Assembly: GCA_037441725.1 (NCBI GenBank)
Contig: JBBIRT010000172.1
Location: 1-6,097 of the forward strand
Length of the DNA: 6,097 nucleotides
Direction of reading: 5' to 3'
Source: JBBIRT01 sp037441725
Lineage (GTDB): Bacteria > Desulfobacterota > BSN033 > UBA1163
Under the pieces are notes generated by a model, which searched no databases, was not told the DNA's origin, and saw only the letters and a list, made by a program, of their open reading frames with translations. The translations under genes were made by a program, and so were the position numbers. Below are positions 1-5,960 of the stretch, piece after piece (positions within the stretch are counted from its first letter, which is position 1; each line of letters starts with the position of its first letter).

Positions 1-859
1 CCTTTAATAACTCCTGGATGACCTCTTCCCACTTCTTAATAATATCCGGTGGAAGTTTGGGTGGCCCTGAAATCCCCCACCACCAAACATTCTTAACCGT
101 TGGATACCCTTGTTCTGCCGTGGTGGGTAAATCCGGGTAGAGCTCTGGCATCCGAAAGCCTGTAATCGCAAGGGCTTTGACCAGTCCTCCCTTTACATGA
201 GGATGAGCGCTTGGAGCGGCATCCGAACACATCTTCACATGCCCGCCTGCCACCATGGGATTCGCTTCACCCATTCCTCGAACAGTGACAGGTTTTGTTT
301 TTGTAATATCGACCCCAATGGCTTTAAAGAGCTGTCTCTGTAAAACATCAGAGGCACCAGCGCCTGTGGTGGCCCAGGTAAAATTTCCTGGGTCTCTCTT
401 GGCATCCTCTTCCAGGTCTTTCAGATTTTTCCATGGTAAATTGGGGCTACAAATGATGACGCTAGGGGTAACAGCCACAAGGGCAATGAAAGTCCGATCA
501 AGAGTTTTATAGGGTAAATTCTTAATGGAGACTTCATGAAAGCTACAACTGGATTGGTTTTCCGTGAGCATTGTATAGCCATCAGGAGTGGCTTGATGGA
601 CTTCAAGATTTGCTGGGACTCCACCGCCACCTGTCTTATTAATCACATTGACAGGGACCCCCCATTTCTTTTTCAAGAAATCGGCTGTAATCCGAGCCCA
701 GAGATCCGTGGTTCCACCAGGAGCAAAGGGGCATATGAGATCGATAGCCCTGCTTGGATATCTCTCTTGGGATCGGACTTGATCAATTTCCCCTATGAAT
801 AGAAATGAAATAACCAGAAATACAAACATGTTCCGTAAAAGCCTTTCTTTTCTTCTCAT
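1..859 (-). CDS. TctC/Bug-family tricarboxylate transporter substrate-binding protein (3' end cut by window edge)
   Basis: This reading frame stays open from the ATG at 859 to the left edge, giving 286 residues; the family is usually about 320-330, so roughly 35-45 C-terminal residues are missing. It would bind an organic acid in the periplasm and deliver it to a TctA/TctB membrane pair, neither of which is in the window. Residues 1-31 look like a Sec signal peptide: basic start (MRRKERLLR), hydrophobic core (MFVFLVISFLFIG), no lipobox. The mature protein opens with the family signature YPSRAIDLICPFAPGGTTD (34-52, with the PGG and Asp52 of the ligand loop), then NKTGGGG (74-80) and PDGYT (92-96). 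The usual PYKG-type pocket motif is replaced by VTVRGMGE (191-198), and the mature part has four cysteines (43, 105, 137, 211). The start is set by GAGGAGGAG at 873-865, five bases before ATG. Family assignment is firm; the ligand is unknown. Confidence 0.93.
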   Translation of the reverse strand, partial: MRRKERLLRNMFVFLVISFLFIGEIDQVRSQERYPSRAIDLICPFAPGGTTDLWARITADFLKKKWGVPVNVINKTGGGGVPANLEVHQATPDGYTMLTENQSSCSFHEVSIKNLPYKTLDRTFIALVAVTPSVIICSPNLPWKNLKDLEEDAKRDPGNFTWATTGAGASDVLQRQLFKAIGVDITKTKPVTVRGMGEANPMVAGGHVKMCSDAAPSAHPHVKGGLVKALAITGFRMPELYPDLPTTAEQGYPTVKNVWWWGISGPPKLPPDIIKKWEEVIQELLK

Positions 860-874
860 GACATCTCCTCCTCG

Positions 875-904
875 TATAATATTTTTTATTTTTTAATCTT
901 TTAA
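875..904 (-). promoter_or_regulatory. Possible sigma70-like promoter for the TctC-like gene (weak)
   Basis: On the minus strand TTAAAA (904-899) is followed after 17 bases by TATTAT (881-876), which match the -35 and -10 consensus at 4 and 5 of 6 positions. The stretch is so A/T-rich that such matches arise easily. A transcript from here would start near 869, inside the ribosome site at 873-865, which argues against it being the working promoter. Confidence 0.15.
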
Positions 905-950
905 CTTTTCCTAAATTGTGCGATTCTTATCATGACTATGGAGGTCAGGG

Positions 951-992
951 ATGCCGAAAAGGCTTTTAGAGCAATTACCTTTTCATGCCGAA
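951..992. repeat. Direct repeat pair ATGCCGAA flanking a small inverted repeat
   Basis: On the plus strand ATGCCGAA occurs at 951-958 and again at 985-992. Between and overlapping them, GAAAAGG (956-962) and CCTTTTC (978-984) are exact reverse complements with a 15-base loop. It could be a protein-binding site, a weak RNA hairpin in the leader of the binding-protein gene, or chance. No known element was recognised. Confidence 0.35.
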
Positions 993-1073
993 GAACTTCT
1001 AAGTGCTGATAACCCATTCCTCCATTCGTTGAATCGAAATGGTATTGATCTTACCTAATATATATCGCATTCT

Positions 1074-1107
1074 AAAAGACTTTGAGGGATTTTTGTCCTC
1101 CATCAAA
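1074..1107 (-). terminator. Possible weak intrinsic terminator after the AOR gene
   Basis: On the minus strand TTTGA-T-GGA pairs with TCC-C-TCAAA (1107-1081; five pairs, one mismatch, three pairs, nine-base loop), followed almost directly by TCTTTT (1079-1074). It lies about 30 bases after the AOR stop, where an operon end would be expected. The stem is short, interrupted and low in GC and the T tract is modest, so readthrough into the binding-protein gene is quite possible. Confidence 0.27.
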
Positions 1108-1136
1108 CGACCCCAAATCTCTTAGATTAGGCTTTT

Positions 1137-2975
1137 CTATCCTCGGTTGACCAACTCATCCAATCCGAGTCCCTTTATGGTTGCCAGCAAGGGATAACCG
1201 GTTTCTGGATCCCATCCCATCAACTCATAGTAACGCCTTCTGGCTCTCTCCCAAATCTCCCGACTCGATTTTCCTTGGGCAGGACCATCCACTGGAGAAG
1301 ACCCATATCGGGCTGAAGGAGCATCTAACTCTTTTGTAATCCCACAACGATGATTAAAGATATGCATCAAATTCACGACCCGCTTTCCATAGACCATCAC
1401 CTCCTCCAAGGTAAGCTTCCAACCTGTTGCTGCATTCACACAACTGATCATCATTTGAATATCCTCGTTAGGAAACCGACAGATCACCAGAGAGTCTTCA
1501 AAGATCCTCCGACCATTGGTCATAGCATTTTGACGAATCACCTGTTCCCAATCAAATGGATTTGAAATGGGCTCCAGTCCATGTTGTTGGGCCCTCAGGG
1601 CACCTCCTGTGGCTTCGATCGTTCCTGTATTTGAAAAACAGGTATCAAAAAGTTCTGTCCATATCGCTCGATGGTCATGTCCTCTTGGAGTGTTTCCTTT
1701 GAGCGTATAAACTGCACAAGAAGAGGCTGGGCCTCCCACCTTTTCAGACGCCCTCTTTACTCCCTCTGCCAATAGATTTCCTACTCCCTGGCGATGGGCA
1801 ATCTTTTCAAGCAAGCTCTGGGTGGCTGATACATTGCCCCAGTTCATCTCAAGTCCATCCAAATCTTCCTTTTTCAAATACCCCTTCTCATAACACTCCA
1901 TCACCCAACCTGTGACCCAACCACTTTCGTTTACATCCATTCCCAATCGATCAACGAGGTTAGCCAAAACGATGGTGGCCGCTGGATCAGTTTGCCCGAT
2001 CACAGGTCCCATTGCCGCCGTTCCTTCGTACTCAGGCTCTTCTCCTTCGAATCCGGCATATGGCCCTTCATTGATCTTGATCCGTCGACAGTGGGCCCAA
2101 CTGCAGGCCCAGCAGGTCTCTCGTTTTACTTCAAAATGGCTTCGGATATATTGTCCACTGAACTTCTCACTTTCAGGAAAAAGGCTTGTGGTTAGATTCT
2201 TAACGGGTAGACCTCCCATTTTGGGGAGGGCCAGAAAGGCGTCGTTCGTCCCCCATGCAAAAATGCTTGGACCTAATCCTGCCTCTTTGGCAGCTTCCGC
2301 CATCCTCTTAGAAATGGTAGTCAATTGTGGGAGATCATGGACAGAGATTTCATGGCTTCCTCTCGAAGCCACAATAGCTTTTAATCTTTTTGATCCTAAA
2401 ACGGCTCCAACCCCATTGTGAGCTGCCACATGACCATAATCTCCAATAAGTGAAGCGAACCTCACCCTATTCTCTCCGGCCGGTCCAATTCCAAAAATAC
2501 TTACCCGTTCATTCCCCAGTTCTTTGCGTAACCTCTCTTGGAGGAACCAGGTATCAATGCCTAAAAGAGACTTCGCCTTTTGGAGAGAAGCCCCTTTTTC
2601 GTCAATATAAAGATAGACCCATTCAGGAGAAACGCCCTGAATGATTAAACCATCATATCCACAAAATTTAAGATAGGCACCGAAGAACCCATTCGCCTGA
2701 CTGTTTGCTGCTCCTCCTGTCATGGCCCCCTTGGTACAGATAGCAAAAGTTCCTGAACCAGCTACTCGTGTTCCTCCTAAAGGACCACTTGCAATAATCA
2801 CTCGGTTTTCTGGATGATCCCAGCTCACTTCTGGAGGAACTTCCTTAAAAAGATAATAGATCCCCAAGCCAATCCCTCCCACCCATTGACTCAATATCGA
2901 CTCTGACAATAACTCCTCTGTGATCTCTCTTTGGGTTAAATCCACCCTTAATATCTTTCCCATATAACCATTCAT
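1137..2975 (-). CDS. Aldehyde ferredoxin oxidoreductase family protein (tungsten-pterin, Fe4S4)
   Basis: This 612-residue protein has the usual family length (about 600-620). Characterised members oxidise aldehydes to acids in the cytoplasm using a tungsten bis-pterin cofactor and one Fe4S4 cluster, passing electrons to ferredoxin. The N-terminus (MNGYMGKILRVDLTQREI) and the GPLGGTRVAGSG stretch (64-74) are typical of the pterin-binding first domain. PEYEGTAAMGP (314-324) carries the conserved Glu region, RGHDHRA (431-437) the expected active-site His region, and NAATGW (514-519) a further family motif. Likely cluster ligands are C288, C291, C296 and C499. The first three are spaced C-x2-C-x4-C, whereas typical members have C-x2-C-x3-C. 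The start at 2975 is set by AGGAGGAG at about 2991-2984, which overlaps the preceding TAA. The tight spacing to the dehydrogenase gene suggests that the two act in sequence, the AOR taking a semialdehyde. No separate Fe-S electron-transfer subunit is visible. The substrate cannot be named. Confidence 0.93.
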   Translation of the reverse strand: MNGYMGKILRVDLTQREITEELLSESILSQWVGGIGLGIYYLFKEVPPEVSWDHPENRVIIASGPLGGTRVAGSGTFAICTKGAMTGGAANSQANGFFGAYLKFCGYDGLIIQGVSPEWVYLYIDEKGASLQKAKSLLGIDTWFLQERLRKELGNERVSIFGIGPAGENRVRFASLIGDYGHVAAHNGVGAVLGSKRLKAIVASRGSHEISVHDLPQLTTISKRMAEAAKEAGLGPSIFAWGTNDAFLALPKMGGLPVKNLTTSLFPESEKFSGQYIRSHFEVKRETCWACSWAHCRRIKINEGPYAGFEGEEPEYEGTAAMGPVIGQTDPAATIVLANLVDRLGMDVNESGWVTGWVMECYEKGYLKKEDLDGLEMNWGNVSATQSLLEKIAHRQGVGNLLAEGVKRASEKVGGPASSCAVYTLKGNTPRGHDHRAIWTELFDTCFSNTGTIEATGGALRAQQHGLEPISNPFDWEQVIRQNAMTNGRRIFEDSLVICRFPNEDIQMMISCVNAATGWKLTLEEVMVYGKRVVNLMHIFNHRCGITKELDAPSARYGSSPVDGPAQGKSSREIWERARRRYYELMGWDPETGYPLLATIKGLGLDELVNRG

Positions 2976-2990
2976 CGTCTTTTCTCCTCC

Positions 2991-3902
2991 TTACTTTTTT
3001 TCACTCCTCACTTGGACTCCAGCGAGTTCTTCTAAGGAAGTAATGGCGGCCACAGGATCTAATTTTCCTTTCCCCGCTGCACTCTCTCTCTGATACAATT
3101 GATTGACCAACGCGCCAAGCATCAGGGGAACCTTCAGTGATTTCCCTGAAGCCAAGGCCAGACCGGTATCTTTGATGGCCAAATCAAGATCGAAGACAGG
3201 AGTGAAATCTCCTTTTAGCACCTTGGGGGCCCAAATATAGTTGAGGGTCCAGCTATTGGATGAAGAATTTTTAAAAACCTCAAATAGGGTATCCGCTTTA
3301 ATGCCAAATTTTACTCCTAATACCATTGCCTCATTAAGTAAAAGTACTGTGGAGATAGTAACCAGATTGTTGGCCACCTTGACCATCTCTCCTGATCCAA
3401 GAAGATCTCCACAGTGAATGATATTGTTTCCCATGGTGCTTAGGACCTCTCGACATTCATCAAGGACCTCCTTGGGCCCCCCCGCCATGATTGTGAGTGT
3501 TCCCTCCACAGCTCCTTTCAATCGATTCCCTGAAACGGGACAGTCGATGACCTTCACCCCCTTCGGATGACATCGATTCGCAAGCTCTTGAATATAAAGA
3601 GGCTCAACTGTACTCATGACCACAAGGATGCTTCCTTCCCTCATCCCTTCGATTGCACCCTTCTCACCAAAGACAGCTTCATCTACATGAATCGAGTCAG
3701 GGACCATTAAGATGACGATTTCTGAATTTTGGCCCACTTCTTTGGGGGAGCTTGCACCCAAAGCCCCCAATGTCGTCAATGCCTTTACAGCCTCAGGCAC
3801 AAGATCATAAACCGTCAAAGAAAACCCTCCTTTAAGAATATTCTTTGCCATTGGTTCTCCCATCTTTCCCAATCCAATAAAACCGATTCGCTTCTTAGCC
3901 AT
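2991..3902 (-). CDS. NAD(P)-dependent beta-hydroxyacid dehydrogenase (3-hydroxyisobutyrate dehydrogenase family)
   Basis: The protein has 303 residues, normal for this family, which interconverts beta-hydroxyacids and the matching semialdehydes or oxoacids with NAD(P)+ in the cytoplasm. The N-terminal Rossmann fold shows GFIGLGKMG (7-15). Ser97-Thr98 lie in the usual cofactor-side loop, CPVSG (121-125) begins the substrate loop, and GTLTIMAGG (134-142) follows. The catalytic Lys is expected at K175 with N178/N179 in KVANN, and K244-D245 matches the conserved C-terminal KD pair. The substrate loop reads SGNRLKGA, about one residue longer than the common SGGxxGA. Candidates include 3-hydroxyisobutyrate, 2-(hydroxymethyl)glutarate, tartronate-semialdehyde and other relatives; the sequence does not decide between them. 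The start is supported by GGAGG at 3914-3910, seven bases before ATG. It lies 73 bases after the flavoprotein gene and 15 before the AOR gene. Confidence 0.92.
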   Translation of the reverse strand: MAKKRIGFIGLGKMGEPMAKNILKGGFSLTVYDLVPEAVKALTTLGALGASSPKEVGQNSEIVILMVPDSIHVDEAVFGEKGAIEGMREGSILVVMSTVEPLYIQELANRCHPKGVKVIDCPVSGNRLKGAVEGTLTIMAGGPKEVLDECREVLSTMGNNIIHCGDLLGSGEMVKVANNLVTISTVLLLNEAMVLGVKFGIKADTLFEVFKNSSSNSWTLNYIWAPKVLKGDFTPVFDLDLAIKDTGLALASGKSLKVPLMLGALVNQLYQRESAAGKGKLDPVAAITSLEELAGVQVRSEKK

Positions 3903-3924
3903 AGAATTGCCTCCTACTTTTCAA

Positions 3925-3940
3925 TTTGATGGTCATCAAA
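3925..3940. promoter_or_regulatory. 16-base palindrome, operator-like
   Basis: TTTGATGGTCATCAAA consists of two exact 7-base inverted arms around a 2-base centre. It lies in the 73-base gap between the flavoprotein and dehydrogenase genes, ten bases upstream of the GGAGG ribosome site. The symmetry and size suit a dimeric transcription factor site, but it could equally form a short RNA hairpin. It is seen once in the window. Confidence 0.35.
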
Positions 3941-3975
3941 CGCTTCCTTTACCCAATTTCTATATTTTCCTGACT

Positions 3976-5427
3976 TCAGGAACGCATTCCTTTCTTTCTA
4001 TTCTTTAGAACAAATTTTGCCGAATTTTCTCCAGCGATCCTTCCAGAATTGATGGCAAATCCCAGGGCAGTTCCAGAAAGGGTCAAACAATAGGTCTCAG
4101 TCTCCCATCCTCCAGTATCATTGCCTGCGGCATAAAGTCCAGGGATCGGCTCCCCCTGAGAGTTCAGTACCTCCATATGAGGGTTGATCTTAATTCCGCC
4201 AATGGTTCCCAAAAACCCTTGAACACATCGAATGGCATAATAGGGAGGGTGACGTAAAGGAAAAAGGAATTTTCTATCTTTAAAAAAGGTTTCATCATAT
4301 CCTTGATCGCAAAAATGGTTGTATTCAACGAGGGTAGAGTTTAAAACATTTGGAGAAGCTCCGATCCACTTCCCGATCTCATCCCAAGAATTGGAGATCA
4401 TGACCCCTCCCCTTTCTGATTCTAACTGAAGCCTCTTCTCCAACCCTGTTATTTTCAAACCTGCTGAAAAACGGGAGTAACCCTTAATAATCCCCTCCTC
4501 CATAAAACACTTTTTTAATCTCTCATCTAAAAGGGTATAAGAAACCTTCTCAGGTTGTCTATTTAAGGCATTGGCCGCCTCTGGCCATTGAAAAGCTATC
4601 GTTTCATCTGCAAACCTCTCCCCCATCCTATTGACCCACACAGTCTGAGGCTCCATGGCCACCGTAACCACTTCTAAAGATCCTCTAAAATAAGGCCCCC
4701 TCAATTGAAGAAATCCCAGGCCTTCTGTAGCGGCTCCGATCTGGAGAGCCATTAAGAGACCATCTCCCATATGAGGGAGACCCACGGAATAGAGTTCTTC
4801 CGTATAGTCAGGATAATATCTTTTCAATAATTCCTTATTCCCTGCATACCCCCCTGTGGCAATGATGACGGCCTTCGCCATCACCTTAACCTCTTCTTCC
4901 CTTTTTGATGCCAGCACTTCTATGCCTTCTTCCTTTAGAAGAATCTCTTTTCCAGCAGTCTCATAAAAACATTGAATCCCTAAAGCCTCACCCCTCCGAA
5001 CCAATCCCTTAACCAGACCTGCCCCATGCCCTTTGGGTAAATGAAAAACCCGTGGTACCTGATTGGGGAGAAAATGGGGGACATCCTCAAATTCAACTCC
5101 CATCTCTTCAAGCCATCGAATGGTATCTCCTGATTTATCCACAAAGGCACGAAAGATGTCTGGATTGATCTTCCAATGAGAATAGTCCATGGCCATCTTA
5201 AAGATTTGATCCTTTCGGGCATCAATCTTTAAACGCTTTTGAATAGGACTTTCTGCAGCTAAGAGTCCACCTGCAATGGCTGCATTTCCCCCAACATGGT
5301 GTCTCTTTTCAAGCACGACCACCTCTACTCCCTTTTCTCGGGCTGCAACTGCTGCAGAAAGACCGCTTCCCCCTCCGCCGATGATCACAATTTCCGTTTC
5401 TATCTTTTTGGAATTCGATAGGTTCAT
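3976..5427 (-). CDS. FAD-dependent oxidoreductase, fumarate reductase/3-ketosteroid dehydrogenase type (FAD_binding_2)
   Basis: The protein has 483 residues. The N-terminus carries the dinucleotide motif IVIIGGGGSGLSAA (13-26), E40 for the FAD ribose and HVGGNAAIAGG (44-54). IIATGGYAGN (188-197) is the second FAD contact, and GERFADE (269-275) and IPGLYAAGNDTGG (428-440) are typical of the family. No signal peptide, haem motif (CxxCH) or membrane segment is seen, so it should be a soluble cytoplasmic enzyme that makes or reduces a C=C bond next to a carboxyl or keto group. The residues expected in true fumarate reductases appear to be missing: there is no HPT motif, GTIGG (407-411) stands where HHTMGG is usual, and no HGANRLGG follows AAGNDTGG. 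PPYYAIRC...GFLGTIGG (394-411) looks closer to the ketosteroid-dehydrogenase branch. Tricarballylate-dehydrogenase-like activity is another possibility. The ATG overlaps the LeuD-like stop as ATGA and lacks a clear ribosome site, indicating translational coupling. Confidence 0.9.
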   Translation of the reverse strand: MNLSNSKKIETEIVIIGGGGSGLSAAVAAREKGVEVVVLEKRHHVGGNAAIAGGLLAAESPIQKRLKIDARKDQIFKMAMDYSHWKINPDIFRAFVDKSGDTIRWLEEMGVEFEDVPHFLPNQVPRVFHLPKGHGAGLVKGLVRRGEALGIQCFYETAGKEILLKEEGIEVLASKREEEVKVMAKAVIIATGGYAGNKELLKRYYPDYTEELYSVGLPHMGDGLLMALQIGAATEGLGFLQLRGPYFRGSLEVVTVAMEPQTVWVNRMGERFADETIAFQWPEAANALNRQPEKVSYTLLDERLKKCFMEEGIIKGYSRFSAGLKITGLEKRLQLESERGGVMISNSWDEIGKWIGASPNVLNSTLVEYNHFCDQGYDETFFKDRKFLFPLRHPPYYAIRCVQGFLGTIGGIKINPHMEVLNSQGEPIPGLYAAGNDTGGWETETYCLTLSGTALGFAINSGRIAGENSAKFVLKNRKKGMRS

Positions 5428-5939
5428 TTTCTAACAAAATCCTTTTGAAAATGGAGTTGTTTTGCCAGATGATTCATCAATCCACCCTCTCGAATCAAAT
5501 CCTGCATGAACGGAGGAATAGGCTTTGCCTGGAAAGATTGATGGGTAAAGAGATTTCGAATCTCGCCTGTATCCAGATTGACCTCGATCTCATGGCCCTC
5601 CTCAATTTGGTCAGGAGCCTCACGACATTCCATCAAGGGGAGTCCAACATTGAAACCATTTCGGAAAAAGATCCTGGCAAAGGTCTTGGCAATAATACAG
5701 GAGATCCCAGTGGCTTTGATCGCAATGGGAGCAGGTTCTCGGGAGGATCCGCAACCGAAATTCTTGCCTGCCACAAGAATATCCCCGGGTCGCACCTTAT
5801 TCGGGAAATCAGGATCGATCCCTTCCATGCAATGTTTTCTAAATTCCTCGGGATCTGATCCACTTGTATATTGAACTGGAATAATTACATCCGTATCCAC
5901 ATCATCTCCAAACTTCCATACCCTCCCTCTAAGGATCAT
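5424..5939 (-). CDS. 3-isopropylmalate dehydratase-like small subunit (LeuD/DmdB type)
   Basis: At 171 residues this is the short, archaeal-like form of the aconitase-superfamily small subunit (swivel domain), which pairs with the Fe-S large subunit encoded just upstream. Together they would move water on and off a C=C bond of a di- or tricarboxylate in the cytoplasm. Family motifs are clear: DDVDTDVIIP (12-21), NFGCGSSRE (60-68) with the Ser-Arg substrate contacts, and AKTFARIFFRNGFNVGLPL (84-102). Two positions look unusual. The specificity loop after DVIIP reads VQYTSGSDPEEF rather than the common ARYLNTTDPEEL, and P69 follows GSSRE where His is usual. These changes and the lack of leuA/leuB nearby argue for a substrate other than isopropylmalate, for example 2,3-dimethylmalate, a methylmalate or a homocitrate-like acid. 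The start is supported by GGAGG at 5951-5947, seven bases before ATG. Confidence 0.93.
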   Translation of the reverse strand: MILRGRVWKFGDDVDTDVIIPVQYTSGSDPEEFRKHCMEGIDPDFPNKVRPGDILVAGKNFGCGSSREPAPIAIKATGISCIIAKTFARIFFRNGFNVGLPLMECREAPDQIEEGHEIEVNLDTGEIRNLFTHQSFQAKPIPPFMQDLIREGGLMNHLAKQLHFQKDFVRK

Positions 5940-5960
5940 CCTTTATCCTCCGTGCGACTC

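Larger units (their letters stand above)
860..1136. other. Intergenic region between AOR gene and TctC-like gene
   Basis: This 277-base gap separates the AOR stop from the ribosome site of the binding-protein gene. It is AT-rich next to the binding-protein gene (874-910, nearly all A/T). It holds an imperfect hairpin just after the AOR stop, a pair of 8-base direct repeats around a small inverted repeat, and one 38-codon open frame with poor initiation context. No tRNA, known riboswitch or mobile-element end was recognised. The gap is long compared with the other spacings here (15, 21 and 73 bases and one overlap), so the binding protein may have its own promoter. Confidence 0.6.

Noticed and set aside
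421..630. 69-codon minus-strand frame
   Set aside because: It runs in another frame within the TctC-like gene, which stays open through the region with clear family motifs.
959..990. Possible sigma54 promoter on the minus strand (CGGCAT...TTGCT)
   Set aside because: The GG and GC elements are 15 bases apart instead of the required 10, so the geometry does not fit.
1009..1077. Minus-strand 23-codon frame starting ATGCGATAT
   Set aside because: No ribosome site and no recognisable sequence; length is expected by chance.
1912..2421. 169-codon open frame on the plus strand
   Set aside because: It lies wholly inside the AOR gene on the opposite strand, shows no recognisable family motif and has no ribosome site I can support; it is a shadow frame.
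5445..5874. Two overlapping plus-strand frames of 137 and 98 codons
   Set aside because: Both are antisense to the LeuD-like gene, whose motifs are unmistakable, and neither encodes a recognisable protein.
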